A stretch of 51,676 bases of DNA from Microbacterium sp. MYb72 (lineage in GTDB: Bacteria; Actinomycetota; Actinomycetes; Actinomycetales; Microbacteriaceae), in contig NZ_PCOT01000029.1 in the NCBI RefSeq assembly GCF_002979415.1, positions 1-51,676 on the forward strand, read 5' to 3'. The notes under the pieces are model-generated. The model was not told the origin of the DNA. It saw nothing but the letters and a program-made list of their open reading frames with translations, and searched no databases. Both the position numbers and the translations under genes were made by a program. Of this stretch, positions 34,832 to 42,120 are shown in pieces. Position 1 is the stretch's first letter. Every line of letters starts with the position of its first letter.

Positions 34832-35311
34832 CTACGCGGGGGAGTGATCTGCGCTGCGCGCTGCGGTGCGCCGAGCAGGACTGCGACGCACGTAGTTGCC
34901 GTCCTCGAGACCGGCTTCGATCTCGAAGCGGTTGCGCAGCGGGTCCCGGCCTGCGAACAGGTAGAGCACGGGCATCAGGAAGCCGTACCGCAGCCATTGC
35001 GCCTTGTGCACGGCTTCGTGACGCAGCACGGCGTCGCTCGGGTCGTCATCGCCCGTGAGGAAGCAGCCGCCGACGCACACCCCGCCGCGATTGAACGTCC
35101 AGCTCGGCATCCCGCGGAACACCCAGAGCCCTGCGCGGCGTTCGACCGGCCCCGTGCTCCACAGGGATCCCCAGAGCCAGCCGACGGACGTCCCCCACCA
35201 GTAGCCGATGCGGCTGACCGGGGAGCGGAGCAGGAACGACGGGATGCGTCGATCGAATCGCCGCCCGCGCACCAGCGCCGCCTCGGCGGCGGGTCGCCAG
35301 TCGTCGATCAC
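34832..35311 (-). CDS. uncharacterised protein with HEAVH motif
   Basis: This 159-residue protein of unknown function has a Trp/Gly-rich middle (YWWGTSVGWLWGSLWS), one or two weakly hydrophobic segments, and LRHEAVHKAQWLRYG at about residues 96-110. HEAVH fits the HExxH zinc-peptidase pattern, and a later Glu in RNRFEIEAGLEDGNY could be a third ligand. It ends in an Arg-rich tail. GTG 35311 overlaps the stop of the arginase-family gene. I cannot assign a family with confidence; a small metalloprotease-like fold is possible. Confidence 0.72.
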   Translation of the reverse strand: MIDDWRPAAEAALVRGRRFDRRIPSFLLRSPVSRIGYWWGTSVGWLWGSLWSTGPVERRAGLWVFRGMPSWTFNRGGVCVGGCFLTGDDDPSDAVLRHEAVHKAQWLRYGFLMPVLYLFAGRDPLRNRFEIEAGLEDGNYVRRSPARRTAARSADHSPA

Positions 35312-36111
35312 GCGACCGCGCCGACGAGCCGCAGCAGCGCGCCGAGGTCGTCGACGGCATCGGCTGGTGTCCGCGGCGCGAAGCCGGAGATGGTGGCGCC
35401 GGCGAGCGGCACGCTCTCACGGAGCCTCCGGATCGCCGCGCTCAGCGTGGCCGTGGCCAGGCCGAACGGCGCGGCCTCGGACACGCCGGAGAGCTCAGAT
35501 GGGTCGAGAACGTCGACGTCGATGTGCACCCAGACCCGTGCGGCTCCGGTCGCCAGGACGGCGTCGGCCAGCGCGTCGGCGGATTCGAGGTCGTCGGCGG
35601 ACAGGATGTTCAGCCCATCGGTCTCCGCGACCTCGGAGTCGTCGAGGTTGCGCAGGCCCACGGCCACGATGCGCTCGCGCGGGATCCCGGGGGAGAGGGC
35701 GAGCTGAGGCTCGCCGTCGCCGATCACGGCGCGCAGCGCCATACCGGAGAAGGCCCCGGACGGCGAGGTCTCGGGGGTGTGCATGTCGGGGTGCGCGTCG
35801 CACCACACGACGGCGAGGTCGTCGGTGCCTCCGGGCAGTGCCGCCAGGGCGGCGACGGTCACGCTGCAGTCGCCGCCGATGACGACCGTATCGGAGGTCA
35901 TCGCATCGCGGACGAGGTCGCGGGTGCGCAGCAAGGCGCTCAGGCGCCGCACACCGGTGCCCAGCGACTCGCCGGCTTCGACCGGGACGTCGAGCACGGT
36001 GGTCGCGGCGCGGGGGAGATCACCCGCGATGGCGGTGGCGCCGTCGATGAGGAGCATCGCGCGGGCGGCGGGAGAACCCTGCCACTGCGGGACGACGAGG
36101 AAACGCACCAT
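35308..36111 (-). CDS. arginase/agmatinase (ureohydrolase) family protein
   Basis: The 267-residue protein has the three Mn-binding ureohydrolase motifs: GGDCS, DAHPDMHT and HIDVDVLDPS. It is shorter than classical arginases (about 300) and the substrate loops are not clearly arginase-like, so formimidoylglutamase, agmatinase or guanidino-acid hydrolase activity remains open. GGAGGCACCC precedes ATG 36111. It follows pspA in the same direction, with a strong hairpin in the 67 bp gap, and overlaps the next gene by four bases. Confidence 0.88.
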   Translation of the reverse strand: MVRFLVVPQWQGSPAARAMLLIDGATAIAGDLPRAATTVLDVPVEAGESLGTGVRRLSALLRTRDLVRDAMTSDTVVIGGDCSVTVAALAALPGGTDDLAVVWCDAHPDMHTPETSPSGAFSGMALRAVIGDGEPQLALSPGIPRERIVAVGLRNLDDSEVAETDGLNILSADDLESADALADAVLATGAARVWVHIDVDVLDPSELSGVSEAAPFGLATATLSAAIRRLRESVPLAGATISGFAPRTPADAVDDLGALLRLVGAVA

Positions 36112-36133
36112 GGGTGCCTCCAGAGAGGAAGGA

Positions 36134-36170
36134 GCGGATGCTCCGGACCGGGAGGGTCCGGAGCATCCGC
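36134..36170 (-). terminator. hairpin between pspA and the arginase-family gene
   Basis: A perfect 16 bp stem (36134-36149 with 36155-36170) has a GGGAG-type five-base loop. There is no U run. It may end the TPM-pspA transcript or lower read-through into the arginase-family gene. Confidence 0.7.
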
Positions 36171-36178
36171 GGGGTGTA

Positions 36179-36922
36179 TCAGGAGCCTTCGATGGCCGTG
36201 CGGGGGGCGGAGCCGCCCGCCTTCAGCTCGGCGAGGCGCGCCTCGACCTCGGTGAGCTCGCCGAGGTCTTCGAGGCTCTCGAACTGGGCGTCGAGGCTGG
36301 ATGCCGCGAGCTCGGCCTTGCCCTGCGCAAGAGCCTCCTGGCGACGGACCTTGTCTTCGAACCGGCCCAGCTCGCTGGTGGGGTCGAGCACGTTGATCGA
36401 GCCGATCGCGTCCTGCACCTTGGTCTGCGCCTCGGCGACCTTGGCGCGGGCGAGCAGTTCGCTGCGCTTGTTCTTCAGCTCGCCGAGCTTCTCCTTCATG
36501 CCGTTGAGGCCGGTCTTGAGCTTGTCGACGATCTCGGTCTGAGCGGCGATCTGCGGCTCGGCCGCAGAGGCCTCGCGCTCCGAGCTGATCTGACGCTGGA
36601 GGGCGATCTTGGCGAGGCTGTCGAACTTGTCGGCATCCGCACCGTTTCCGGTCGAGCGCATCTCGTCGGCCTTGCGGCTCGCGGCCAGGGCCTTGTTGCC
36701 CCACTCGGTGGCCGACTGGACGTCTTCCTCGTGATCGCGTTCGAGCAGGCGCAGGTTGCCGATGGTCTCGGCGATCGCGGACTCGGCGTCGGCGATGTTG
36801 TTGGTGTAATCGCGAACGAGCTGGTCGATCATCTTCTGCGGGTCTTCTGCAGAGTCGAGGAGCGCGTTGATGTTCGCGCGGACGAGCGTCGAGATTCGTC
36901 CGAAGATGGACTGCTTGGTCAT
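36179..36922 (-). CDS. pspA: PspA/IM30 (ESCRT-III-like) membrane-stress protein
   Basis: The 247-residue protein starts with an amphipathic stretch (SIFGRISTLVRANINALLD) and continues as long alpha-helical coiled coil rich in Glu, Lys and Ala. DPQKMIDQLVRDY is the conserved second block of the family. PspA/Vipp1 proteins polymerise on damaged membranes. GAAAGGAAAA precedes ATG 36922. The gene follows the TPM-domain gene after 56 bp, so both are probably on one mRNA and act in envelope stress. Confidence 0.93.
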   Translation of the reverse strand: MTKQSIFGRISTLVRANINALLDSAEDPQKMIDQLVRDYTNNIADAESAIAETIGNLRLLERDHEEDVQSATEWGNKALAASRKADEMRSTGNGADADKFDSLAKIALQRQISSEREASAAEPQIAAQTEIVDKLKTGLNGMKEKLGELKNKRSELLARAKVAEAQTKVQDAIGSINVLDPTSELGRFEDKVRRQEALAQGKAELAASSLDAQFESLEDLGELTEVEARLAELKAGGSAPRTAIEGS

Positions 36923-36978
36923 GCGGTTTTCCTTTCAGAGGGTCCTGATCGAGATCTTCACTTATGCGTCTATGAGTT

Positions 36979-39009
36979 TCAGAAGCGTCGTCCGCCCGAG
37001 CGTCCGGAGCGTCCGCCCCCGCTGGAACGTCCGCCGCCGCCACCGAACCCGGAGCTGCGGAAGCCGCCGCTGCCGCTGGACCGCCAGCTGCTCCGTGAGG
37101 AGCCGCCGCCGCCACCGCCGCCTCCGGACAGGAGTCCGCCGATGATGCCGCCGAGGATGTCTCCGCCGAGACCGGAGCCGCCGGAGCGGGAGCCGCCGTA
37201 GGGGCTGCCGCCCCAGCTGTCGTCTGCGACGTACGACGAGACATCCGACTGCGCGGAGGAGCTGGCCTGGCGTGCGAGCTCGACGGCGTTCTGCGCGGAG
37301 GCGAGGGCCTGCTCCGGACTGCTCGCGCGCAGGCTCAGCGCCTGAGTGAGCTCCGCCTCGGCCTGAGAGAGCCGGGTGCGCGCGGTGCTGCCCACGCTGC
37401 CGCGCCTCGTCTCGATGAAGTCCCTGGTCGCGCGGATCTGGGAGTCGGCCTGCGCGAGGGTCTGCTCGAGCATCTGCTGTGCGCGGCGCGCGCGCTCGAC
37501 GGTCTCCCTGCCCTGCGCGATCGCCGCGTCGATCTGCGTGTTCGCCGCGGTGAGGGCCTCCAGAACCCGCTGAGGGCTGCGCGCGGCACCCGTGAGGTTC
37601 GCCTGGGCCTGCTGCAGCTGCTGCTGCGTCGCGGCGGCGGCCTGCGCGATCGTGCCGGAGCCGTCGGGGAGCTGCTGCGCTGTCGCGATGTCGCCCTGCA
37701 GCTCGGTGATGAGAGCCTGGGCCTGCGTCTCGATGGATGCGAGCTCGGCGCCGAGCGAGGTGATGGCCTGGACGAGCTGGGTCGCCTGGGCGACGGACTG
37801 CTCCGCCGTACGGATCGCGAACGCGGCATCGCCCGTCTTTGCCGCGGCGATGGCCGCGGCGGCAGCCTCGATGGAGTGGTCGGCCAGCGCAGCGCGCTCC
37901 TGAGCCTGCGCCGGGTTGTCCGCGACCGTGCTGAGCGCCGACGGATCATAGGCCGCGGCGAGCGAGGCGAGCGCGGGAGCGGCCCCCGCGAGCACCGGCG
38001 TCAACGCCGCGCGCTCTGCGCGCACTCTCTCGAGCTCCTGGGGAGCGTTCTGCTCCAGTTTGCGGAGCTCGTCGAACGCATCGGTGTTGGCGTCGAGGAC
38101 TGCATCGATCTCGGCGCAGAGCTGGATGATGCGGATGTGCCACGCGCGACGATCGAAGACCGTGTCCTCGATCTCGTCGTCGAGCTTCTGCTTGAGGTCG
38201 AACGCCTCGGACATCTTCGCCTTCGCGGCGTCGATCACGGCCGTGAATTCGGACGTGGGGCCATCGCCGAACTGCGCGACGGCGAATCCCAGCTCCTCTT
38301 TGCTCGAGGTCAGCGCATCGTCGGCCTGGACGAGCGCCGCGCCGGCCTGGGTCTGCACCTGCTCGTCGGTGAGCGTCGAGAACGGGTCGTTCGGGTCGGG
38401 CTTCTCGGGCATTCCTCCGCGTTCGCGGATCGCGGCGGCGCGACGCGACCGCCGCACGAGGAAGATCACGAGCCAGATCAGCAGCGCGGCGGCGATGACG
38501 GCGAGGACGATGAAGAAGGTGCGCAGGGCGCCGGCGCCGCCGTCGCCCTGGATCTCGTCTGCGGCGAGGACGATCGCGCCCTCCCAGTCGTTCTGGCTCG
38601 CGAGCGGCTGGATCTTGTCTTCGACGTCATCGAGCTTGCTGTCGCTGAGCGGGCCGCCGGGGGCGGCGGAGATGTAATAGCTGCGCCCCTCCACGGCGAT
38701 CGCGAGGAGGTACTGCGCGGTTCCGAGGTTGTTGTTCTCGGCGACGAGGTCCGCCCACTGCGCGTTGTCCGACGGGGAGGTGAAGTCGTCGACGAGCACG
38801 ACGAAGAGGTCGGCCGACGAGTTCTCGGAGAGGGTCTGCAGCCGCGCCTCGACCGCGCTCTCCTCGTCGGCGCTGAGCACTCCCGCGGCATCGGTGACGT
38901 AGCCCTGGTCGAGCGTCAGCGGATCGGTCGCGTACGCGGCTCCAGACGAGATGAGTCCGGCGGTGGCGGCGAGCACCAGCGCACCGAACGTCAGCCAGCG
39001 AGTCTTCAT
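36979..39009 (-). CDS. TPM-domain membrane protein with long coiled coil and Gly/Ser-rich tail
   Basis: The 676-residue protein has a signal peptide (residues 1-27, AYA before the mature TDPLTLDQ), a TPM domain (about 30-150, with VTDAAGVLS and LLAIAVEGRSYYIS), one transmembrane helix (about 163-186) followed by RRSRR, a long Ala/Gln/Glu-rich helical region (about 230-595) and a Gly/Ser/Arg tail with a run of nine Gly. The TPM domain would sit outside and the coiled coil inside, where it could contact PspA encoded next. ATG 39009 follows GGAGGGA. A coupled mini-ORF ends on its start codon. Confidence 0.9.
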   Translation of the reverse strand: MKTRWLTFGALVLAATAGLISSGAAYATDPLTLDQGYVTDAAGVLSADEESAVEARLQTLSENSSADLFVVLVDDFTSPSDNAQWADLVAENNNLGTAQYLLAIAVEGRSYYISAAPGGPLSDSKLDDVEDKIQPLASQNDWEGAIVLAADEIQGDGGAGALRTFFIVLAVIAAALLIWLVIFLVRRSRRAAAIRERGGMPEKPDPNDPFSTLTDEQVQTQAGAALVQADDALTSSKEELGFAVAQFGDGPTSEFTAVIDAAKAKMSEAFDLKQKLDDEIEDTVFDRRAWHIRIIQLCAEIDAVLDANTDAFDELRKLEQNAPQELERVRAERAALTPVLAGAAPALASLAAAYDPSALSTVADNPAQAQERAALADHSIEAAAAAIAAAKTGDAAFAIRTAEQSVAQATQLVQAITSLGAELASIETQAQALITELQGDIATAQQLPDGSGTIAQAAAATQQQLQQAQANLTGAARSPQRVLEALTAANTQIDAAIAQGRETVERARRAQQMLEQTLAQADSQIRATRDFIETRRGSVGSTARTRLSQAEAELTQALSLRASSPEQALASAQNAVELARQASSSAQSDVSSYVADDSWGGSPYGGSRSGGSGLGGDILGGIIGGLLSGGGGGGGGSSRSSWRSSGSGGFRSSGFGGGGGRSSGGGRSGRSGGRRF

Positions 39010-39041
39010 GCCTGTCCCTCCGACCGGTGGCCGTGCCCCAT
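39006..39041 (-). CDS. 11-residue leaderless mini-ORF coupled to the TPM gene
   Basis: On the minus strand ATG 39041 opens MGHGHRSEGQA and ends at TGA 39008-39006, which overlaps the TPM ATG (ATGA). The GGAGGGA ribosome site of the TPM gene lies within its codons 8-10. A TAGACT box six bases before the ATG predicts a leaderless mRNA, so the first ribosomes would read this mini-ORF. Two His in a GHGH pattern are notable. Coding is inferred only from this layout. Confidence 0.4.
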   Translation of the reverse strand: MGHGHRSEGQA

Positions 39042-39053
39042 GGGTCGAGTCTA
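39042..39053 (-). promoter_or_regulatory. leaderless-type -10 box for the TPM-pspA transcript
   Basis: On the minus strand TAGACT (39048-39053) and the spacer CGACCC precede mini-ORF ATG 39041. The TPM ATG is then about 32 bases inside the transcript. Confidence 0.5.
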
Positions 39054-39118
39054 TGCATACGGGCCGACACGCGACAGCACTCGGGCGCTGATCGCCGTTC
39101 GCCCTCAGCGGAGACACA

Positions 39119-39131
39119 TACGCTGGATGGC
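39119..39131 (+). promoter_or_regulatory. leaderless-type -10 box for the DUF3097 gene
   Basis: TACGCT (39119-39124) and the spacer GGATGGC precede ATG 39132. Confidence 0.5.
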
Positions 39132-39974
39132 ATGGATGACAGATACGGATCGGATGTGCTCGCCGCGGGATGGCGCGAGCGCGCGGCGAAGCCGGTGCCC
39201 GAGGTGCCAGCCGACCTCGATCTGGTCGTCGAGGTCGCCGACGACGGCTACTGCGGCGCGGTGACGAAGGTGCAGGGCGGCACCGTGGAGCTCGAGGACT
39301 GGAAGGGGCGCAAGCGTCTGTTCCCGCTCGGCGGCGGCTTCCTGATCGAGGGGCGCCCTGTGCGGCTGACGGTGCCGAAGGCGGTGGAGCAGGGACCCCG
39401 GCGCACGGCATCCGGTTCCTTCGTCGTGGTCGACCAGCGCGCCCGCGTGGCCCTGCCCAGCCGCATCCTCGTCGAGGGCAAGCACGATGCCGAGCTCGTC
39501 GAGAAGGTGTGGGGCGCCGACCTCCGCGTCGAGGGCGTCGTCGTCGAGTTCCTGCAGGGCGTCGATCTGCTCGACGAGCTGCTCGCCGCCGAGCCGCCGA
39601 GCGCGGACCGCCGCTACGGCGTGCTCGTCGATCACCTCGTGCCGGGTTCCAAGGAGTCGAGGATCGCCGACGCCGTCTCCCGCGGCCCGCACGGTCGTCA
39701 CGTGAAGATCGTGGGGCACCCGTTCGTCGACGTGTGGCAGTGCGTCACCCCGCGGGCGCTCGGCATCGCGAAGTGGCCGGAGATCCCGCGAGGCACGGAC
39801 TGGAAGACCGGAATCTGCCGGGCGTTCGGATGGCCGTACGAGACGCAGGCGGACACGGGCATCGCGTGGCAGCGGATCCTTTCCAAGGTGCACACCTATC
39901 GCGACCTCGAACCGGCTCTGCTCGGCAGGGTCGAAGAGCTCATCGACTTCGTGACGGCCCCCGCGCCGCGGTAG
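39132..39974 (+). CDS. DUF3097 family protein
   Basis: The 280-residue protein is conserved in actinobacteria and uncharacterised. It contains an N-terminal small beta-rich part (VEVADDGYCGAVTKVQGG) and a Toprim-like middle with SRILVEGKHDAELVEKVWG (Glu of VEGKHD) and VLVDHLVPGSKESRI, which resembles the acidic residues of Toprim nucleases/topoisomerases. The C-terminal half has GHPFVDVWQCV and WPEIPRGTDWKTGIC. The Toprim link is my reading of the motif. It is followed 49 bp later by trmB. Confidence 0.87.
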   Translation: MDDRYGSDVLAAGWRERAAKPVPEVPADLDLVVEVADDGYCGAVTKVQGGTVELEDWKGRKRLFPLGGGFLIEGRPVRLTVPKAVEQGPRRTASGSFVVVDQRARVALPSRILVEGKHDAELVEKVWGADLRVEGVVVEFLQGVDLLDELLAAEPPSADRRYGVLVDHLVPGSKESRIADAVSRGPHGRHVKIVGHPFVDVWQCVTPRALGIAKWPEIPRGTDWKTGICRAFGWPYETQADTGIAWQRILSKVHTYRDLEPALLGRVEELIDFVTAPAPR

Positions 39975-40011
39975 CCCGATAGGAGGAGCGGATGCCGCCG
40001 CGCCTCTCTAC

Positions 40012-40023
40012 TACCCTGGAAGG
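40012..40023 (+). promoter_or_regulatory. leaderless-type -10 box for trmB
   Basis: TACCCT (40012-40017) and the spacer GGAAGG precede ATG 40024. GGAAGG abuts the ATG and is too close for a standard ribosome site. Confidence 0.5.
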
Positions 40024-40749
40024 ATGCCCGAACCCCGCATCTTCCGCGACGAGCCGGTGTCCTTCGTACGCAGGAGCGGTCGGATGTCCGATGCGCAGGA
40101 GCGCGCCTTCGCAGAGCTCGCCCCGCAGTACCTGCTCGACGTCCCTCGCGACATCGCGTGGACCTCCGTCCACCCCGACGCTCGGCTCGATCCGTCGTCC
40201 GAGTACGGCCGCGAGGCCGATCTGTACATCGAGATCGGCTCAGGCCAGGGCCACGCGATCGTGGCGGCGGCATCGTCGCGCCCGGAAGACGACTTCCTCG
40301 CCGTCGAGGTCTTCCGCGCAGGCCTAGCGCGCACCATGCTCGATGCGGACCGGGAGGGCGCGCGCAACCTGCGGGTCGTCGAGGCCAACGCACCGGAGGT
40401 GCTCTCGTCGTATCTCCCCGACGCAGCCGCGGCCGAGGTGTGGATCTTCTTCCCCGACCCCTGGCACAAGAAGAAGCACACGAAGCGTCGGCTGGTGCGC
40501 CCCGGGTTCGGAGACGCAGCGGCGCGTGCGCTGCGCGATGGCGGACTGCTGCGGCTCGCCACCGACTGGGAGGATTACGCGCTGCAGATGCGCGAGGTCC
40601 TGGATGCCGAGCCGCTCTTCGAGCGGGCGTTCGAAGGGGAGTGGGCCGAGCGTTTCGACGGGCGCGTCATGACCGCCTTCGAGCGCAAGGGCATCGCCAA
40701 GGGGCGGGACATCCGTGACCTCGTGTACCGGAGGCGAGACCGCGCATGA
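40024..40749 (+). CDS. trmB: tRNA (guanine-N7-)-methyltransferase
   Basis: TrmB methylates G46 in the tRNA variable loop using S-adenosylmethionine. The 241-residue protein has the SAM loop IEIGSGQGHAI, an acidic end of strand 2 (AVEVFRAGL) and the diagnostic FFPDPWHKKKHTKRRLV block, followed by TDWEDYALQM. Length fits the family. Its TGA overlaps the ATG of the CPBP-like gene. Confidence 0.96.
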   Translation: MPEPRIFRDEPVSFVRRSGRMSDAQERAFAELAPQYLLDVPRDIAWTSVHPDARLDPSSEYGREADLYIEIGSGQGHAIVAAASSRPEDDFLAVEVFRAGLARTMLDADREGARNLRVVEANAPEVLSSYLPDAAAAEVWIFFPDPWHKKKHTKRRLVRPGFGDAAARALRDGGLLRLATDWEDYALQMREVLDAEPLFERAFEGEWAERFDGRVMTAFERKGIAKGRDIRDLVYRRRDRA

Positions 40750-41636
40750 GCGCGGAGGGGCGCGGCACGGCGGTATGGCCCGGCATCGCGCCCGCCCTTC
40801 TCGTCTGCGCGGCCGCGCCGGCGTTCTTCGTGCTCCAGATCGCGTGGCTCGGCTGGCTGCTCCTCGCGCTCGGCATCGGCACGGCCTGGTTGAGCGAACG
40901 CGGGAAGGCCGTCGACGACCAGATCGTCAGCATGGGAGCTCGGCGCGAGACGGCGCGGCAGATCGGCATCCGTCGGCAGCCCTCGCTCACGCGCGACCTT
41001 TCCCTGATCGCGATCGGACTGTTGATCGTCAGCGTCATCCCCCTCGCCGCCGAACTCGACAACCTCGCCATGCTGCGCTTCACCCTCGCCCTCGGCGGGG
41101 CGGTCGCCGTGCCCTACGTCGTGTCGCGATACCTGTTCCGCGACCGCGCGATCGGGTTCCCCTGGCGCGCGCATCGTCGCTGGGGGCGGTTGCAGTGGGG
41201 ATGGCTCATCGCCGTCCTGGTGCTCGGATGGCTGATCCTGCCGTTCTACTTCATCGCCAGCGGCGTCTACCAGAACTGGCCCGTGGTGGACTCTCCCGAT
41301 CTGATCGCCCGACTGTTCGTCGGCGTCGGGGCCGTCGGCATCTGGGACGAGCTGTTCTTCATCTGCACGGTCTTCGCCCTGCTGCGCCGGCACTTCCCCG
41401 ATGCCGTCGCCAACGTGCTGCAGGCGATCGTGTTCGTGTCCTTCCTCTGGGAGCTCGGGTATCGCGCGTGGGGGCCCGTCCTCACGATCCCGTTCGCCCT
41501 GCTTCAGGGGTTCATCTTCGTCCGCACGCACTCGCTCGCCTACGTCGTCACGGTGCATCTGCTGTTCGACGCGGTGGTCTTCGGCGTGCTCGTGCATGCG
41601 CACAACCCTGGGCTGCTGCCGATCTTCCTCGTCTGA
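40746..41636 (+). CDS. CPBP-like integral membrane protein with degenerate protease motifs
   Basis: The 296-residue protein has about eight hydrophobic segments. The region at residues 195-285 aligns with the CPBP (Abi/CAAX protease) core, but the first motif EExxxR is replaced by DELFFI (Asp201-Glu202) and the second FxxxH by FLWELGY. Only the last HLLFD-type His remains. It is therefore probably not a normal CPBP protease. ATG 40746 overlaps trmB (ATGA). Function is unknown. Confidence 0.75.
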   Translation: MSAEGRGTAVWPGIAPALLVCAAAPAFFVLQIAWLGWLLLALGIGTAWLSERGKAVDDQIVSMGARRETARQIGIRRQPSLTRDLSLIAIGLLIVSVIPLAAELDNLAMLRFTLALGGAVAVPYVVSRYLFRDRAIGFPWRAHRRWGRLQWGWLIAVLVLGWLILPFYFIASGVYQNWPVVDSPDLIARLFVGVGAVGIWDELFFICTVFALLRRHFPDAVANVLQAIVFVSFLWELGYRAWGPVLTIPFALLQGFIFVRTHSLAYVVTVHLLFDAVVFGVLVHAHNPGLLPIFLV

Positions 41637-41661
41637 CGACGTCTCCCGGTCCCGCCGGTGG

Positions 41662-41673
41662 GAGAATCGAGTC
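41662..41673 (+). promoter_or_regulatory. possible leaderless-type -10 box for the DUF1304 gene
   Basis: GAGAAT (41662-41667) and CGAGTC precede ATG 41674, the same variant box as before metX. GGGAG at 41660-41664 could instead be a ribosome site at longer spacing. Confidence 0.3.
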
Positions 41674-42066
41674 ATGATCATCGCCGGACTCGTCCTCGCC
41701 GCCGCCGCGGCTGCCTTCCACGTCTTCATCTTCGCGCTGGAATCGCTGAAGTGGACGGAGCCGGAGACGAGGAAGATCTTCGGCGTCGCCAGCGAAGCGG
41801 ATGCCGTCACGATGAAGCAGCTCGCCTTCAATCAGGGCTTCTACAACCTCTTCCTGGCGCTCACGGCGCTGCTCGGGGTGGGCCTGTACATCATGGGCAG
41901 CGCGACCGTCGGGCTCACTCTCGTCTTCGCCGGTACGGGCATGATGCTCGCCGCCGCGCTCGTGCTCGTCCTGTCGGACCGGTCGAAGACCCGTGCCGCG
42001 CTCATGCAGGGCACGCTGCCGCTGCTGGCCGTCGTCGCCACCGCGATCGGCGTCGCCGTCTCCTGA
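41674..42066 (+). CDS. DUF1304 family membrane protein
   Basis: The 130-residue protein has four hydrophobic helices. The first cytosolic loop carries ESLKWTEPETRKIFG and then NQGFYNLFLA, both diagnostic for DUF1304. No biochemical role is established for the family. ATG 41674 lies 38 bp past the CPBP-like gene. No signal for an operon partner is evident. Confidence 0.9.
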   Translation: MIIAGLVLAAAAAAFHVFIFALESLKWTEPETRKIFGVASEADAVTMKQLAFNQGFYNLFLALTALLGVGLYIMGSATVGLTLVFAGTGMMLAAALVLVLSDRSKTRAALMQGTLPLLAVVATAIGVAVS

Positions 42067-42120
42067 CGTCGTCGCGTCCCCGGGGGTGACACCGCGGCTC
42101 GCAGCCGTCACACTCGTGTC

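Noticed and set aside
37060..37200. Low-complexity Gly/Ser coding region as a possible repeat element or CRISPR-like array.
   Set aside because: It is the in-frame Gly-rich tail of the TPM protein; there are no regular spacers.
42067..42120. LexA/SOS box before the Y-family polymerase gene.
   Set aside because: No CGAAC-type palindrome is present; the region is short and shows only an imperfect CACACTCGTGT stretch.
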